Source: Macrococcoides animalis (GTDB lineage: Bacteria > Bacillota > Bacilli > Staphylococcales > Staphylococcaceae). From it: 64,000 bases of DNA. The position numbers and the translations under genes are program-made. The notes beneath the pieces were generated by a model. That model made no database searches. It saw nothing but the letters and a program-made list of their open reading frames with translations, and was not told the DNA's origin. The first letter of the stretch is position 1. Every line of letters starts with the position of its first letter. Location of the stretch: the NCBI RefSeq assembly GCF_047425875.1, contig NZ_CP179727.1, positions 1,798,001 to 1,862,000 of the forward strand, written 5' to 3'. This document shows positions 1-9,220 of the stretch, one piece after another.

Positions 1-879
1 GAAACAATTATTAAAGACTTTATAGTACGCCAAATCCAAACTTTAAAAGAAGGCGAATATTCAATTGATGACTTTGCGAAACGATTTGATATAGATCTTG
101 CGAAGCTTGGAAACGCTAAATTGCGTAATCAATTAGCGCAAGTGATTGATAAAGCAGTATTAACGCATAAGGATGAGACGATTGAATCTTTGTTGCCGGC
201 TGATTTACGTGGGAAACTGGATGTGCAAGTCGATAGCTTGTCTCCTATGATAATGCAAAAATTGCGCGATTATATTAATTCTGCAAAAGGATATAATGAT
301 ATGATGCAAATGATAGATCGTTTCTTCATGGAAAAAGGAAGACTCGTGAGCATGATTCAAATGTTTATGACAAAAGAAATGATTGCAGATCGCGTTATAA
401 AAGAATTTAATGCATTAAGTAGGGAAGAAAAATTAAACAAAATTATTGAAACTGAAGTTCAACGTGAATATGAACATTTATTATTAAAGCAACCTTCAAA
501 CTTTATTAGTGATAAAGAAATAAGTGTGATTAAAGAGAATTTAATCGATCAAATTATTACACAGGTTGATTTAAATCGATATACAAATACGCCACTCATT
601 CAACTTGCACCAAAAGCGTTTGAATACATGGAAGGTGCAGGCAGTGATAAATTTGTACATTATGCTATTTCAAAAACATCTGATAATATTGCAGAAATAT
701 TAGAAAAAGTGCATATCGCAGAAATTGTAAAACAACAAATCGATAACTTTGAATTATCATTCTTAGAGAAACTTGTCATTGAAATTTCTAATAAAGAGTT
801 GAAGATGATTACATTTTTAGGATTTGTATTGGGTGGAGTGATTGGATTAGTACAAGGTGTAATCGCTCTCTTTGTATAA
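1..879 (+). CDS. yheB: YheB-like UPF0754/DUF445 membrane protein (5' end missing)
   Basis: The reading frame is open from the first base of the window, so the start lies upstream; 292 codons are visible before the stop. The visible part is mostly charged, helical sequence typical of the DUF445/UPF0754 family, and it ends in one hydrophobic segment (MITFLGFVLGGVIGLVQGVI) that should anchor the C-terminus in the membrane. The next gene encodes the YheA homologue, which matches the yheB-yheA pairing in Bacillus and staphylococci. The molecular function of the family is unknown. An internal TTG at 121 could be mistaken for the start, but the upstream codons continue the same protein. Confidence 0.8.
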   Translation, partial: ETIIKDFIVRQIQTLKEGEYSIDDFAKRFDIDLAKLGNAKLRNQLAQVIDKAVLTHKDETIESLLPADLRGKLDVQVDSLSPMIMQKLRDYINSAKGYNDMMQMIDRFFMEKGRLVSMIQMFMTKEMIADRVIKEFNALSREEKLNKIIETEVQREYEHLLLKQPSNFISDKEISVIKENLIDQIITQVDLNRYTNTPLIQLAPKAFEYMEGAGSDKFVHYAISKTSDNIAEILEKVHIAEIVKQQIDNFELSFLEKLVIEISNKELKMITFLGFVLGGVIGLVQGVIALFV

Positions 880-946
880 TAGAAATGATTTATGTTATAT
901 TTATTACGAACAATTAAATTTTGTGTAAATTCAAAGGAGAATGATT

Positions 947-1315
947 ATGTCAGTTAATATTTATGATGAAGCGAACCGTTTAGAAAGTGCATTACGTCAA
1001 AGTGACGAATACAATGCAATTAAAGCACATTATGAAGCAGTGAACAGCAATCCAGAATCTAAGAAAGTATTTGATGACTTCAGAAAGATTCAATTAAATT
1101 TACAAGAAAAACAAATGTCAGGTCAAGAAATTACTGAAGATGATTTAAATGCAGCACAATCAACTGCTGAATTAATCGAAAAAGACGAAAATATTGCAAA
1201 TTTAATGGAAGCCGAACAAAAAATGAGCTTCATGATTCAAGAAATTAACCGTGTAATCATGAAACCTTTAGAAGATTTATATGGTGTACAAACAGAAGAA
1301 TCACCTGAAGCGTAA
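947..1315 (+). CDS. yheA: YheA/YlbF-YmcA family protein (UPF0342)
   Basis: This small all-helical acidic protein of 122 residues matches the UPF0342 (YheA) family, relatives of the YlbF/YmcA proteins that bind partner proteins in RNA processing complexes. I chose ATG 947 because the ribosome site AAAGGAG at 934-940 lies 6 bases before it; the ATG at 941 directly abuts that site. The family signature can be read as a repeated heptad-rich helix with KPLEDLYG near the end. A strong terminator follows, so yheA ends the transcript begun upstream. The role in the cell is not established. Confidence 0.85.
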   Translation: MSVNIYDEANRLESALRQSDEYNAIKAHYEAVNSNPESKKVFDDFRKIQLNLQEKQMSGQEITEDDLNAAQSTAELIEKDENIANLMEAEQKMSFMIQEINRVIMKPLEDLYGVQTEESPEA

Positions 1316-1361
1316 TTGCTAAATGAACATCTTTAAAGTACAATAAATAAATATATTATCA

Positions 1362-1399
1362 AATAAACAAAAAGTGATTCACTTTTTGTTTATTTTTTT
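1362..1399 (+). terminator. Intrinsic terminator after yheA
   Basis: Perfect inverted repeat with 16-base arms (AATAAACAAAAAGTGA and its complement) around a single central base, followed by seven T. It ends immediately before the ribosome site of hemZ, so hemZ translation signals begin right at the terminator edge. Confidence 0.8.
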
Positions 1400-1411
1400 G
1401 TGAGGGATTCT

Positions 1412-2884
1412 ATGAAGTTCTATTTAAAACATGAACAGTTTGAAGTTATTCAACTCTATATTAAGAATATTATTAATTTGTACTTTGAAGAGAGTTACTT
1501 GTTTGAGGGTACAGGAGCCAATCAAATTGATATCGATATCACACAAGATGAAGCAACTGTCGTATCTACTACGATTACGATTGAGAACAAGATATTTAAG
1601 AAGACGGCGAAAAGAGGTGGATTAACAAAGCGTGATATGAAGCAAGCGCTTGGTGAAACACTGATTGAAATATTTACTGAACATACGGGTATTACACAAA
1701 GTTGGGGAACGTTAACTGGGATTCGCCCAACAAAGCTTTATCATAAGTATTATAAACAAGGATTAACTCACGAGGAAATTTGTGAAATATTATCTAAGAA
1801 TTATTTAATAGCACCTGAGAAGCTTGAGCTAATGCAAGAAATCGTGCATACACAATTAAAAGCAATACCTGATTTATATCATCTTCAAAAAGAAGTGAGT
1901 ATTTATATTGGCATCCCATTTTGCCCAACAAAATGTGCTTATTGTACGTTTCCTGCGTATGCAATACGTGTATTTAAAGATCAAGTGCCAGAGTTTCTAG
2001 TGGGTTTAGTTCATGAAATAAAGCATACAGCAGCTTGGTTAGAAAAAAACGATATAAAAGTGACATCTATCTATTTTGGTGGAGGCACACCCACATCCAT
2101 AGACCCACATGATTTAGCATTATTACTTGATACAGTTTATACCTCGTTTGATATGACAAGTGTACGTGAAGTGACAGTGGAAGCGGGTAGACCTGATACG
2201 ATAGATGAAGATACGTTAAATGTCCTCAATCATTATAATATTGATCGAATAAGCATCAATCCACAAAGTTTTACTGATAGTACACTTAAAGCGATTGGTC
2301 GTCATCATAGTGTTCAGGAAACAATTGATAAGTTTAAATTATCACGTGAGCATAATATGAATAACATCAATATGGATTTAATCATTGGATTACCGAATGA
2401 AACACGAGAAGAAGTGGCAATCTCGTTGGCTGAAACCGAAAAATTAAATCCAGAGTCATTAACTGTGCATACATTAAGCTTTAAAACGGCAAGCGAAATG
2501 ACGCGCAATAAAGATAAATATCCTGTGGCAACAAGAGATGAAATTGTGTATATGATGAATATGACCCGAAAATTTGCAGAAGATAATGAGTATATACCTT
2601 ATTACTTATATCGTCAGAAAAATATTCTTGGAAATTTAGAGAATGTTGGATATTCAAAAATGGATGAAGCATCTTTATATAATATACTTATTATGGAAGA
2701 AGTACAAAGTATCATTGGGCTCGGTTGCGGAGCGTCAAGTAAATTAATAAATCCAAAGACAGGTAAAATAGAAAACTTCTTAAACCCTAAAGATCCGAAA
2801 TCATATAATAGTAGTTATAAAAGTTATATGGATCGAAAGATTGAAAAACTAACGCAATGTTATCAAGAAGAGTCTGAAGCATAA
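1412..2884 (+). CDS. hemZ: Oxygen-independent coproporphyrinogen III oxidase-like radical SAM protein HemZ
   Basis: This 490-residue radical SAM enzyme has the iron-sulfur motif CPTKCAYC (Cys171, Cys175, Cys178), followed by the GGGTPTS SAM-binding stretch and the SINPQSF motif seen in HemN/HemZ relatives. The long N-terminal extension before the radical SAM core is typical of HemZ. HemZ is annotated as an anaerobic coproporphyrinogen dehydrogenase; in organisms using the coproporphyrin-dependent haem route its exact reaction is uncertain. ATG 1412 is preferred over GTG 1400, because GTGAGGGA (1400-1407) serves as the ribosome site. It stands alone between terminator 1362-1399 and yhaO. Confidence 0.87.
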   Translation: MKFYLKHEQFEVIQLYIKNIINLYFEESYLFEGTGANQIDIDITQDEATVVSTTITIENKIFKKTAKRGGLTKRDMKQALGETLIEIFTEHTGITQSWGTLTGIRPTKLYHKYYKQGLTHEEICEILSKNYLIAPEKLELMQEIVHTQLKAIPDLYHLQKEVSIYIGIPFCPTKCAYCTFPAYAIRVFKDQVPEFLVGLVHEIKHTAAWLEKNDIKVTSIYFGGGTPTSIDPHDLALLLDTVYTSFDMTSVREVTVEAGRPDTIDEDTLNVLNHYNIDRISINPQSFTDSTLKAIGRHHSVQETIDKFKLSREHNMNNINMDLIIGLPNETREEVAISLAETEKLNPESLTVHTLSFKTASEMTRNKDKYPVATRDEIVYMMNMTRKFAEDNEYIPYYLYRQKNILGNLENVGYSKMDEASLYNILIMEEVQSIIGLGCGASSKLINPKTGKIENFLNPKDPKSYNSSYKSYMDRKIEKLTQCYQEESEA

Positions 2885-2976
2885 AATGCAGCAGACTCTT
2901 TTTACATATATCTCCCTAACAATTTCACGCATTTTAATGTAAAATATGAGGTAACAAGAAAAGTGAGGAATTGTTT

Positions 2977-4155
2977 ATGATTAAATTTATCCACTGTTCA
3001 GACCTATATTTAGATGAACCTTTTGATTTGAAGAGTCAATTGCCTGACCATATTATGCAAGATGTTTATCGTGCGAGTTTTGAAAGTTTCAAAAATTTAG
3101 TCGATGATGCGATAGATATGCAAGTTGATTTCATACTGATAAGTGGGAATTTATTTTCGGATAAAAATAGAAATATTCGTGCAGATAAATTTATTGAGCA
3201 ACAATTTGAGCGCTTAAATAAAGCTCACATCTTTGTTTATATAATCGCTGGGACTGAAGATAATTTATCAGTGAAATCATACGTGAAATATCCAAGCAAT
3301 GTCGTTGTTTTTTCTGAAGATGTGCAATCTTACGAATTGATAACAAATAATGGACAGCGTGTGTTTATTCATGGGTTTAGTTATAAAGGGTATGCTACGT
3401 ATGAGAATAAACTAGATAATTTTCCAATCAATGAAGTAGATAATTCAATACATATTGGTATGCTACACGGTATATATCATAAGATAGATGGGTTTACAGC
3501 TACAGAATTCAGTATTGAAGATTTGAATCGTAAATTGTATCATTACTGGGCATTAGGTCACTATCCATATAAAAAGCGTTTGAGTGATATTCCAGAAATT
3601 CATTATCCAGGTAGGATGCAAGGCTCTAAGTTTTCTGATACGGGACACAAAGGTTATTTATATGTTCAAGGTGATTATACTGAGCTTGATGTAAAGTTTA
3701 TTCCTACAGAACACATTAGATTTGAGCGTGTATCATTAACTTTGAATGAACTAGGTAAGCATGCGATTTATCAAGATATTACTGATTTTAAAAATAGTAT
3801 CCGACATACGGGGAAAAGTATATATCAATTGAAGTTAATCAATCCATTTGAAACATTAATAGATCCAAAAATGATTCAAAGCATCCTTAGACAAGTACAA
3901 ATGTACGAATCGAACGAGACTCAGTTTGTGTGGATTGATGAGATTGAATTAGAGCAATTACAAGAAGTACATACTTTAGCAAGCGAATTTAGCTCAGAAC
4001 ATTTGGAGAATAAATTATTGTTCGATAGAGCGTGTGTTCCTATTCAACAATCAAGTGTAGAACGCTTTGCTAATGAAATGACGTTCGATTCACACCAAGA
4101 TTTACTGAATCATGGTGAATCAAGATTAAAGGTAATGATGAGGGATGAATCATGA
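2977..4155 (+). CDS. yhaO: YhaO-like metallophosphoesterase-fold protein, probably catalytically degenerate
   Basis: The protein has 392 residues and is related to the YhaO/SbcD family of DNA-repair exonucleases, judging from the fold order IKFIHCSDLYLD, ISGNLF, YIIAGTED, GMLHG, ALGHY and YPGRMQGS. It sits directly before the SbcC-like yhaN, overlapping it by 4 bases (ATGA), as expected for an SbcCD-like pair. The metal ligands are largely gone: DxH is D9-L-Y11, GD is G-N58, GNH(D/E) is G-T93-E94-D95, and GHxH is GHYP. It may therefore act as a structural partner rather than a nuclease. ATG 2977 has a GTGAGG ribosome site; TTG 2971 is less likely. Confidence 0.82.
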   Translation: MIKFIHCSDLYLDEPFDLKSQLPDHIMQDVYRASFESFKNLVDDAIDMQVDFILISGNLFSDKNRNIRADKFIEQQFERLNKAHIFVYIIAGTEDNLSVKSYVKYPSNVVVFSEDVQSYELITNNGQRVFIHGFSYKGYATYENKLDNFPINEVDNSIHIGMLHGIYHKIDGFTATEFSIEDLNRKLYHYWALGHYPYKKRLSDIPEIHYPGRMQGSKFSDTGHKGYLYVQGDYTELDVKFIPTEHIRFERVSLTLNELGKHAIYQDITDFKNSIRHTGKSIYQLKLINPFETLIDPKMIQSILRQVQMYESNETQFVWIDEIELEQLQEVHTLASEFSSEHLENKLLFDRACVPIQQSSVERFANEMTFDSHQDLLNHGESRLKVMMRDES

Positions 4156-7076
4156 AGATAAAGTCACTTGAAATATATGGATATGGCAGATTAGAACATC
4201 GCAAGTTCGATTTCAATCAAGATTTTGTTCAAATTTATGGTGAGAATGAATCAGGAAAATCAACAATGCAAGCTTTCATTCATGCCTTATTATTTGGATT
4301 TCCTAAAGACGGGGAATATGAGCCACGTTTAGAACCGAGATTTGCACCACAATACGGAGGCAAGATGATACTTAGTTTGAATACAGGTGAAGAAGTGAGT
4401 ATCGAACGTATATATGTCCATCAAAAAGAAGAAACTACAATACTTTTAGATGGCAAATCGAAAGATATAACTTGGCTCAATCAATTACTGAATCATATTT
4501 CTAAAGAAACATACAAAAATATCTTTTCATTTGACGTATTAGGTTTGCAAGAAGTGCATCGTAAATTGACAGAAGATAAATTACAAGCATATTTACTACA
4601 AGCAGGTGCTTTTGGCAGTACAGAATTTACACAAATGACAGAACACATTAAGCAAGAGAAAGAAAGATTGTTAAGTGAAAATTCGACCGGTGAAATCAAT
4701 CGTGCTACGGAAAATTTACAGGAAATCGAATCATTAATTCGTCAAAAAGATATTCAATTTGAGACTTATGATCTATTACTGAACGAGCAAGATAAATTAT
4801 TACGTGAATCGGCAGAATTTGATACTCACATTAAAGAATTAAATAACGTATTAAATCGTAAAAAACGTGAAATCAAATATCATGAAAAAACAAAAGAATG
4901 GAAAAAGTTAGAGCATAAATTGAACGTGACACCTCCTACATTTCCAGAGCAAGGTATAGATCGATATGAATCACTAAAGAAACAAAAACATCAAGTCAAT
5001 CGTGATTTACAACTACGATTAGAAAGACTGACACAACTAACTAATGAGAACCAAAACATTAAATTACTTGAGTCAAATGTTATCGATCAAACTAATGAGA
5101 TTTTAAAGCAAGAGCAATCCTATCGCAATTATCAATCCGAACTTTCGCATCATACAACATTATTAGAACAATTACAAAATGAGCAACAAGGATTAATGCG
5201 TGACATTGGATGGTCAGAATATCAATCAATTGATGTAAATCCGCTATTACAAGAAAAAGCGAGTTTAGCAATTAATCAACTTGAAAAGAATATGCTTGAA
5301 AAAGCACAAATTGAACGTGAAATTAATTTTGTTAAAGACACAGTTGCTAAAAAAGAACAGGCAGTACATGACTTAGCACAAATCAAAGTACACGATGAAC
5401 GTTTTGATAAATCTGAACAGTTAGAGAAGAATAAGAGTCTATTATTAGATAAAACAAAATTATATGAGAAGATGAAACAAGAAGCGGTTGCATTTGAAAC
5501 TGGTGAAATGAAAAAGTATAAATTGCATCAAACTTGTTTAATTTTGATGATGTTACTGTTTTTAGGTGGTGCAGTCTATTCATATTTTATCAATCAATTT
5601 ATAATGCTCGCTATATTTTGCGTATTAGCAATTTTAACTGGAATTATGATTTTTATGAATAAGAAACCGAAAGTACAATTCAATCAATCTTTACAGCAAG
5701 ATGTAGATGACTTATCCTTTAAAGTTAAAGATTTACAAGATAACTTTGATTTATCATTTGATTTAGAAGAACAGAGACAAGTGAGACTACGTATGTTTGA
5801 CCGTAATAATGAAGTTGTACGTGAGAAGAATCGATATGCCGCATTATCTCAAGAGCTTGACGCAATTAATGAACTGATTAAAGCATCTACAGAAGAACTT
5901 GAACATATCAAAGAAAAACTTGCATTACCGAACTCATTTTTAGTATCTCGCGTGAGCTTGGCAATAAAACAAATAGGCAAGATTAATGATTTGGACCGTG
6001 AAATTAAATTATTATCGACAAAGCAACAAGATATTAACGCATATTTAAAACGATTTAATACAGAAGTTAATGCATTAAATAAAGCTGTACCGATTAATTT
6101 AGACATTAATACGTTGTTCCACGACTTAAAAACATTGCAAACGAAAGATGAGAAAAATAAGTTCCAGTTTGCGAAAAATAACGACCAGATTATGTTGTTA
6201 AATAAAGAAATGAATATTATGCATGACACGTTAAATCAGATTAATACTGAATTATTAGCACTTTTCAAAGAAGCACAAGTTGAGAATGAATCTGAATATT
6301 ATCACCGTGAAAGAGAATTTGTAACATATCAAAATGATTTAGCTCAGTTTGATACAGTGGGTCGCATATTAGAAGAACAAGGTTTTTCATATGAAGATAA
6401 TACCGATTTAAGTTTTGTAACAGCAATCGATTTAATTGCACAACAAGATGCGATTGAAGACCATATAGATCAAATAACATATAATCTAAGTAGTGTAACA
6501 GAAAAACTTTCTGATATAAAAATACAATTGGAAACAATTGCAAATGACGATAGTTTATCAAAACTTAAATATGAGTTCCAAATTAAGAAAAATCAATTAA
6601 ATGATTTAATCAAAGACTTTACATCGGTTAATTATATTGAAACACTCGTTGATGCTCATATCGAAGGCGTGAAAGAAAAACGATTACCTTATGTGATACA
6701 AGATGCAACTGAAATCTTTAAATACTTAACAGAAGATTGTTATATGAATGTGCTTTATAAAGACAATCAATTAGTTGTGAAGGCAACGGATGGACAGATT
6801 TATCACCCAACTGAGCTATCGCAATCAACAAAAGAAATATTATATATTGCACTGAGATTGAGTTTAATTCAATCACTTAACAAGTATTATCCATTTCCAA
6901 TTATTATCGACGATGCGTTCGTGCATTTTGATAGAACAAGACGTGAACGTATATTAGAATATATGATGAAGTTAAAATCTAACCAAATTATTTATTACAC
7001 TTGTAATAGATCAACTGTGGTTACCAATAAAAACACCATTACACTTGAGAGAATAAATAAGGAGGTTAAAAAATGA
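4152..7076 (+). CDS. yhaN: YhaN, SbcC-like AAA ATPase with membrane hairpin
   Basis: This 974-residue SMC/SbcC-like ATPase begins with a Walker A loop GENESGKST (residues 30-38) and ends with a signature-like ELSQSTKEILYIALRL and a Walker B stretch PIIIDDAFVHFD. Between these lie about 800 residues of charged coiled coil. Roughly in the middle, around residues 455-500, two adjacent hydrophobic segments (LILMMLLFLGGAVYSYF and IMLAIFCVLAILTGIMIFM) predict a membrane hairpin in place of a zinc hook. It is translationally coupled to yhaO before and yhaM after through ATGA overlaps. The expected role is DNA-end or repair metabolism at the membrane, inferred from relatives. Confidence 0.87.
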   Translation: MKIKSLEIYGYGRLEHRKFDFNQDFVQIYGENESGKSTMQAFIHALLFGFPKDGEYEPRLEPRFAPQYGGKMILSLNTGEEVSIERIYVHQKEETTILLDGKSKDITWLNQLLNHISKETYKNIFSFDVLGLQEVHRKLTEDKLQAYLLQAGAFGSTEFTQMTEHIKQEKERLLSENSTGEINRATENLQEIESLIRQKDIQFETYDLLLNEQDKLLRESAEFDTHIKELNNVLNRKKREIKYHEKTKEWKKLEHKLNVTPPTFPEQGIDRYESLKKQKHQVNRDLQLRLERLTQLTNENQNIKLLESNVIDQTNEILKQEQSYRNYQSELSHHTTLLEQLQNEQQGLMRDIGWSEYQSIDVNPLLQEKASLAINQLEKNMLEKAQIEREINFVKDTVAKKEQAVHDLAQIKVHDERFDKSEQLEKNKSLLLDKTKLYEKMKQEAVAFETGEMKKYKLHQTCLILMMLLFLGGAVYSYFINQFIMLAIFCVLAILTGIMIFMNKKPKVQFNQSLQQDVDDLSFKVKDLQDNFDLSFDLEEQRQVRLRMFDRNNEVVREKNRYAALSQELDAINELIKASTEELEHIKEKLALPNSFLVSRVSLAIKQIGKINDLDREIKLLSTKQQDINAYLKRFNTEVNALNKAVPINLDINTLFHDLKTLQTKDEKNKFQFAKNNDQIMLLNKEMNIMHDTLNQINTELLALFKEAQVENESEYYHREREFVTYQNDLAQFDTVGRILEEQGFSYEDNTDLSFVTAIDLIAQQDAIEDHIDQITYNLSSVTEKLSDIKIQLETIANDDSLSKLKYEFQIKKNQLNDLIKDFTSVNYIETLVDAHIEGVKEKRLPYVIQDATEIFKYLTEDCYMNVLYKDNQLVVKATDGQIYHPTELSQSTKEILYIALRLSLIQSLNKYYPFPIIIDDAFVHFDRTRRERILEYMMKLKSNQIIYYTCNRSTVVTNKNTITLERINKEVKK

Positions 7077-8014
7077 GAACAATCGAAACGTTGAAGCCAG
7101 GTGCTTCAGTCGATCACTATTTTTTAATTCATAAAGCTATACAAGGTGTAACAGGGCAAGGAAAGCCATACTTAACGTTATACCTAAAAGATAAAAGTGG
7201 AGACTTGGAAGCAAAAGTTTGGACAGTGACTGAAGAAGATATAAAGACATTAGCTCCTGAAACGTTAGTAAGAATTAAAGGTGATGTAATCGATTATCGC
7301 GGAAGAATCCAAATGAAGGTTAACCAGTTTAGAGTGGCAACGCCAGAAGATGGCGTGAAATTAGAAAACTTCTTAGAATCTGCACCAATAAGCGAAGATG
7401 TGATGATGAATGAATTAATGGATTATTTACTTGAAATCGAAAATGCAAAGTTACAACGTGTTACGCGTTTACTATTGAAGAAATATCAAAATGAATTCAT
7501 GACATTTCCTGCAGCAAGTAGTAATCATCATAACTTTGTATCAGGATTGTTATATCATGTATTAACGATGTTGAAACAAGCTAAGGCATTATGTGAAATT
7601 TATCCTAGTTTGAATAAGAGCTTACTATTCTCAGGGATTATTCTGCATGACTTAGGTAAAGTGAAGGAATTGTCAGGACCAGTAGCAACAAGCTATACAG
7701 TTGAAGGAAACTTATTAGGTCATATTTCTATAATGAGTGATGAAGTAGCAAGTGTGGCACGTGAGCATAATATTGACGGTGAAGAGATTATGTTACTGAG
7801 ACATTTAATCCTGAGTCATCACGGAAAATATGAATATGGATCACCGAAATTACCGATGGTTAAAGAAGCAGAAATCTTGAACTTTATCGACAACATTGAT
7901 GCAAAAATGCAAATGTTTGATAAACATATGAAGAAAGTAGAGAAGGGACACTTCTCTGACCGTATCTTTGCTTTAGAAAATAGACAGTTTTATAAGCCGA
8001 TTAACTTAGATTAG
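7073..8014 (+). CDS. yhaM: 3'-5' exoribonuclease YhaM
   Basis: At 313 residues this protein has the YhaM layout: an N-terminal OB-fold nucleic-acid binding domain (about residues 10-100, LTLYLKDKSGDLEAKVW) followed by an HD domain with the metal-binding HDLGKV motif and a downstream ILSHHGKYEYGSP stretch. The family degrades RNA and single-stranded DNA 3' to 5' with Mn2+ or Co2+. The start ATG overlaps the yhaN stop by 4 bases and is preceded by GGAGGT at 7061-7066, so it is co-translated with yhaO-yhaN. It is followed by dispersed repeat element A instead of an obvious terminator of its own. Confidence 0.93.
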   Translation: MRTIETLKPGASVDHYFLIHKAIQGVTGQGKPYLTLYLKDKSGDLEAKVWTVTEEDIKTLAPETLVRIKGDVIDYRGRIQMKVNQFRVATPEDGVKLENFLESAPISEDVMMNELMDYLLEIENAKLQRVTRLLLKKYQNEFMTFPAASSNHHNFVSGLLYHVLTMLKQAKALCEIYPSLNKSLLFSGIILHDLGKVKELSGPVATSYTVEGNLLGHISIMSDEVASVAREHNIDGEEIMLLRHLILSHHGKYEYGSPKLPMVKEAEILNFIDNIDAKMQMFDKHMKKVEKGHFSDRIFALENRQFYKPINLD

Positions 8015-8016
8015 AG

Positions 8017-8188
8017 GAAGAGGCTGTCGACAAAGCGATTAGACGCGAGCAAACTGGAGACCCCCCCGAAAAATCGCTCTTTGATTTTGAAGGGGGTGTT
8101 GAAGTTTGACAAGCGTCTGCTTTGGAGACGCCGTTTAGCAACAGGCTGTTATCGAAGTGTTAAGACACAAGATAACTGGAAACAAAGT
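8017..8188 (+). repeat. Dispersed structured repeat, copy A (one unit plus partial second unit)
   Basis: This intergenic stretch aligns over its length with the reverse complement of 14071-14208. Shared blocks include GAGGCTG, AACTGGA, CCGAAAAATCGC, CTTTGATTTTGAAGG, TGTTGAAGTTTG, GCGTCTGCT and GACGCCGTTTA. A second unit start (AGGCTGTTATCGAAG to AACTGGAAACAAAG, 8143-8188) follows about 122 bases after the first. Internal hairpins are visible: ACCCCC/GGGGGT outside AAAATC/GATTTT, and GCGTCT (8113-8118) with AGACGC (8126-8131). No open reading frame is evident. Confidence 0.8.
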
Positions 8189-8190
8189 TA

Positions 8191-8228
8191 AAAAAACATC
8201 CCTATTTTTGTAATAGGGATGTTTTTTT
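8191..8228 (-). terminator. Bidirectional terminator between yhaM/repeat A and prsA
   Basis: Hairpin ACATCCCTA...TAGGGATGT, flanked by A-run on the left and T-run on the right, so it can act for both convergent transcripts; the prsA stop codon lies at its right edge. Confidence 0.85.
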
Positions 8229-9153
8229 ATTGACCAGCTTGTGGAGATTGTGCTGTTAAGATTTGCTCATCAATGATTTTCTTAATGTCTTTATCTTTAT
8301 AGTCTACATTGTAGTCTTTAAGCAATGTCTTGTATGCATCTACCATAATTTTTGGGTCTTTTTGAATTTTTGTTTGGCGCACTTTTTCTTGTAATGATTT
8401 CTTTTGGCTATCATAGTCATCTTGTTTATCAGCTAAGATGATGTGGTAACCGAAATCAGATTTAACTAAACCTGAAAGTTCGCCTTCTTTTAATTTGAAT
8501 AATGCTTTTTCAAATGGTTCAACGGTTTGTCCTTTAACAACATAGCCTAATGAACCGCCATTTGCTTTAGAACCAGCATCGCCAGATTCTTTCTTAGCAA
8601 TTTTAGCAAAATTCTTTTTATTTTTCTTAACTTCATCCAATACTTTTTGTGCTTTTTCTTTTGCAGCTGCATCGCTTAAACCATCTTTATTAGAATCAGA
8701 TTTAACTTGGATTAAGATATGAGAAGCCTTTTTAACGTTTTCTTTCACGTCAGCATCCGTAACTTTTACTGTCTCATCTAATAATTTTTTACGATATTCA
8801 TCATTAACACGTGTATCTTTGTATTTTTTGATAGTCATACCAGGTTGTTGCTGTTGTAAAATTTGAAGAAACTGCTTTTCGCCACCGTATTTTTTTATTT
8901 CTTCATCTACAGATTTTTTGATTTTCTCTGCATCTACTTTTTTACCGTACTTATCTTTTAAAATGTCTCCAATTAAAATTTGGAAAGCAGTATTGGCAAC
9001 TTCGTTTTTACCCATTTCATTAATAACATTCGTTGTCGTAACATCTCCTGCTTTTGAAGAAATTAAAGCCTCACCATCATTACCACATGCTGATAATCCT
9101 AATACAGATAATGATAATGCTGTTGGTAAGATTATTTTTTTGAATTTAGTCAT
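8227..9153 (-). CDS. prsA: Foldase lipoprotein PrsA (parvulin-type peptidyl-prolyl isomerase)
   Basis: The 308-residue precursor starts with a lipoprotein signal peptide whose lipobox LSAC places the lipidated cysteine at residue 23. A parvulin/PpiC domain spans about residues 143-242 (SHILIQV, then GGSLGYV and FGYHII). PrsA acts outside the membrane and assists folding of secreted proteins. The flanking helical arms are lysine-rich, as in other PrsA proteins. The start is supported by a ribosome site AAAAGGAGAA (complement of 9161-9170). Downstream it ends in the bidirectional terminator; upstream lie a DUF3267-like gene and hpr on the same strand, the same order as in staphylococci. Confidence 0.95.
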   Translation of the reverse strand: MTKFKKIILPTALSLSVLGLSACGNDGEALISSKAGDVTTTNVINEMGKNEVANTAFQILIGDILKDKYGKKVDAEKIKKSVDEEIKKYGGEKQFLQILQQQQPGMTIKKYKDTRVNDEYRKKLLDETVKVTDADVKENVKKASHILIQVKSDSNKDGLSDAAAKEKAQKVLDEVKKNKKNFAKIAKKESGDAGSKANGGSLGYVVKGQTVEPFEKALFKLKEGELSGLVKSDFGYHIILADKQDDYDSQKKSLQEKVRQTKIQKDPKIMVDAYKTLLKDYNVDYKDKDIKKIIDEQILTAQSPQAGQ

Positions 9154-9220
9154 ATATATTTTCTCCTTTTCCCTAACAAGTTCTGTTTAAATATATCATA
9201 ATGCATGAAAGGATTACAAT

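Noticed and set aside
5849..6229. Antisense open frame of 126 codons within yhaN
   Set aside because: It mirrors coding constraint of yhaN, lacks a ribosome site and encodes no recognisable domain.
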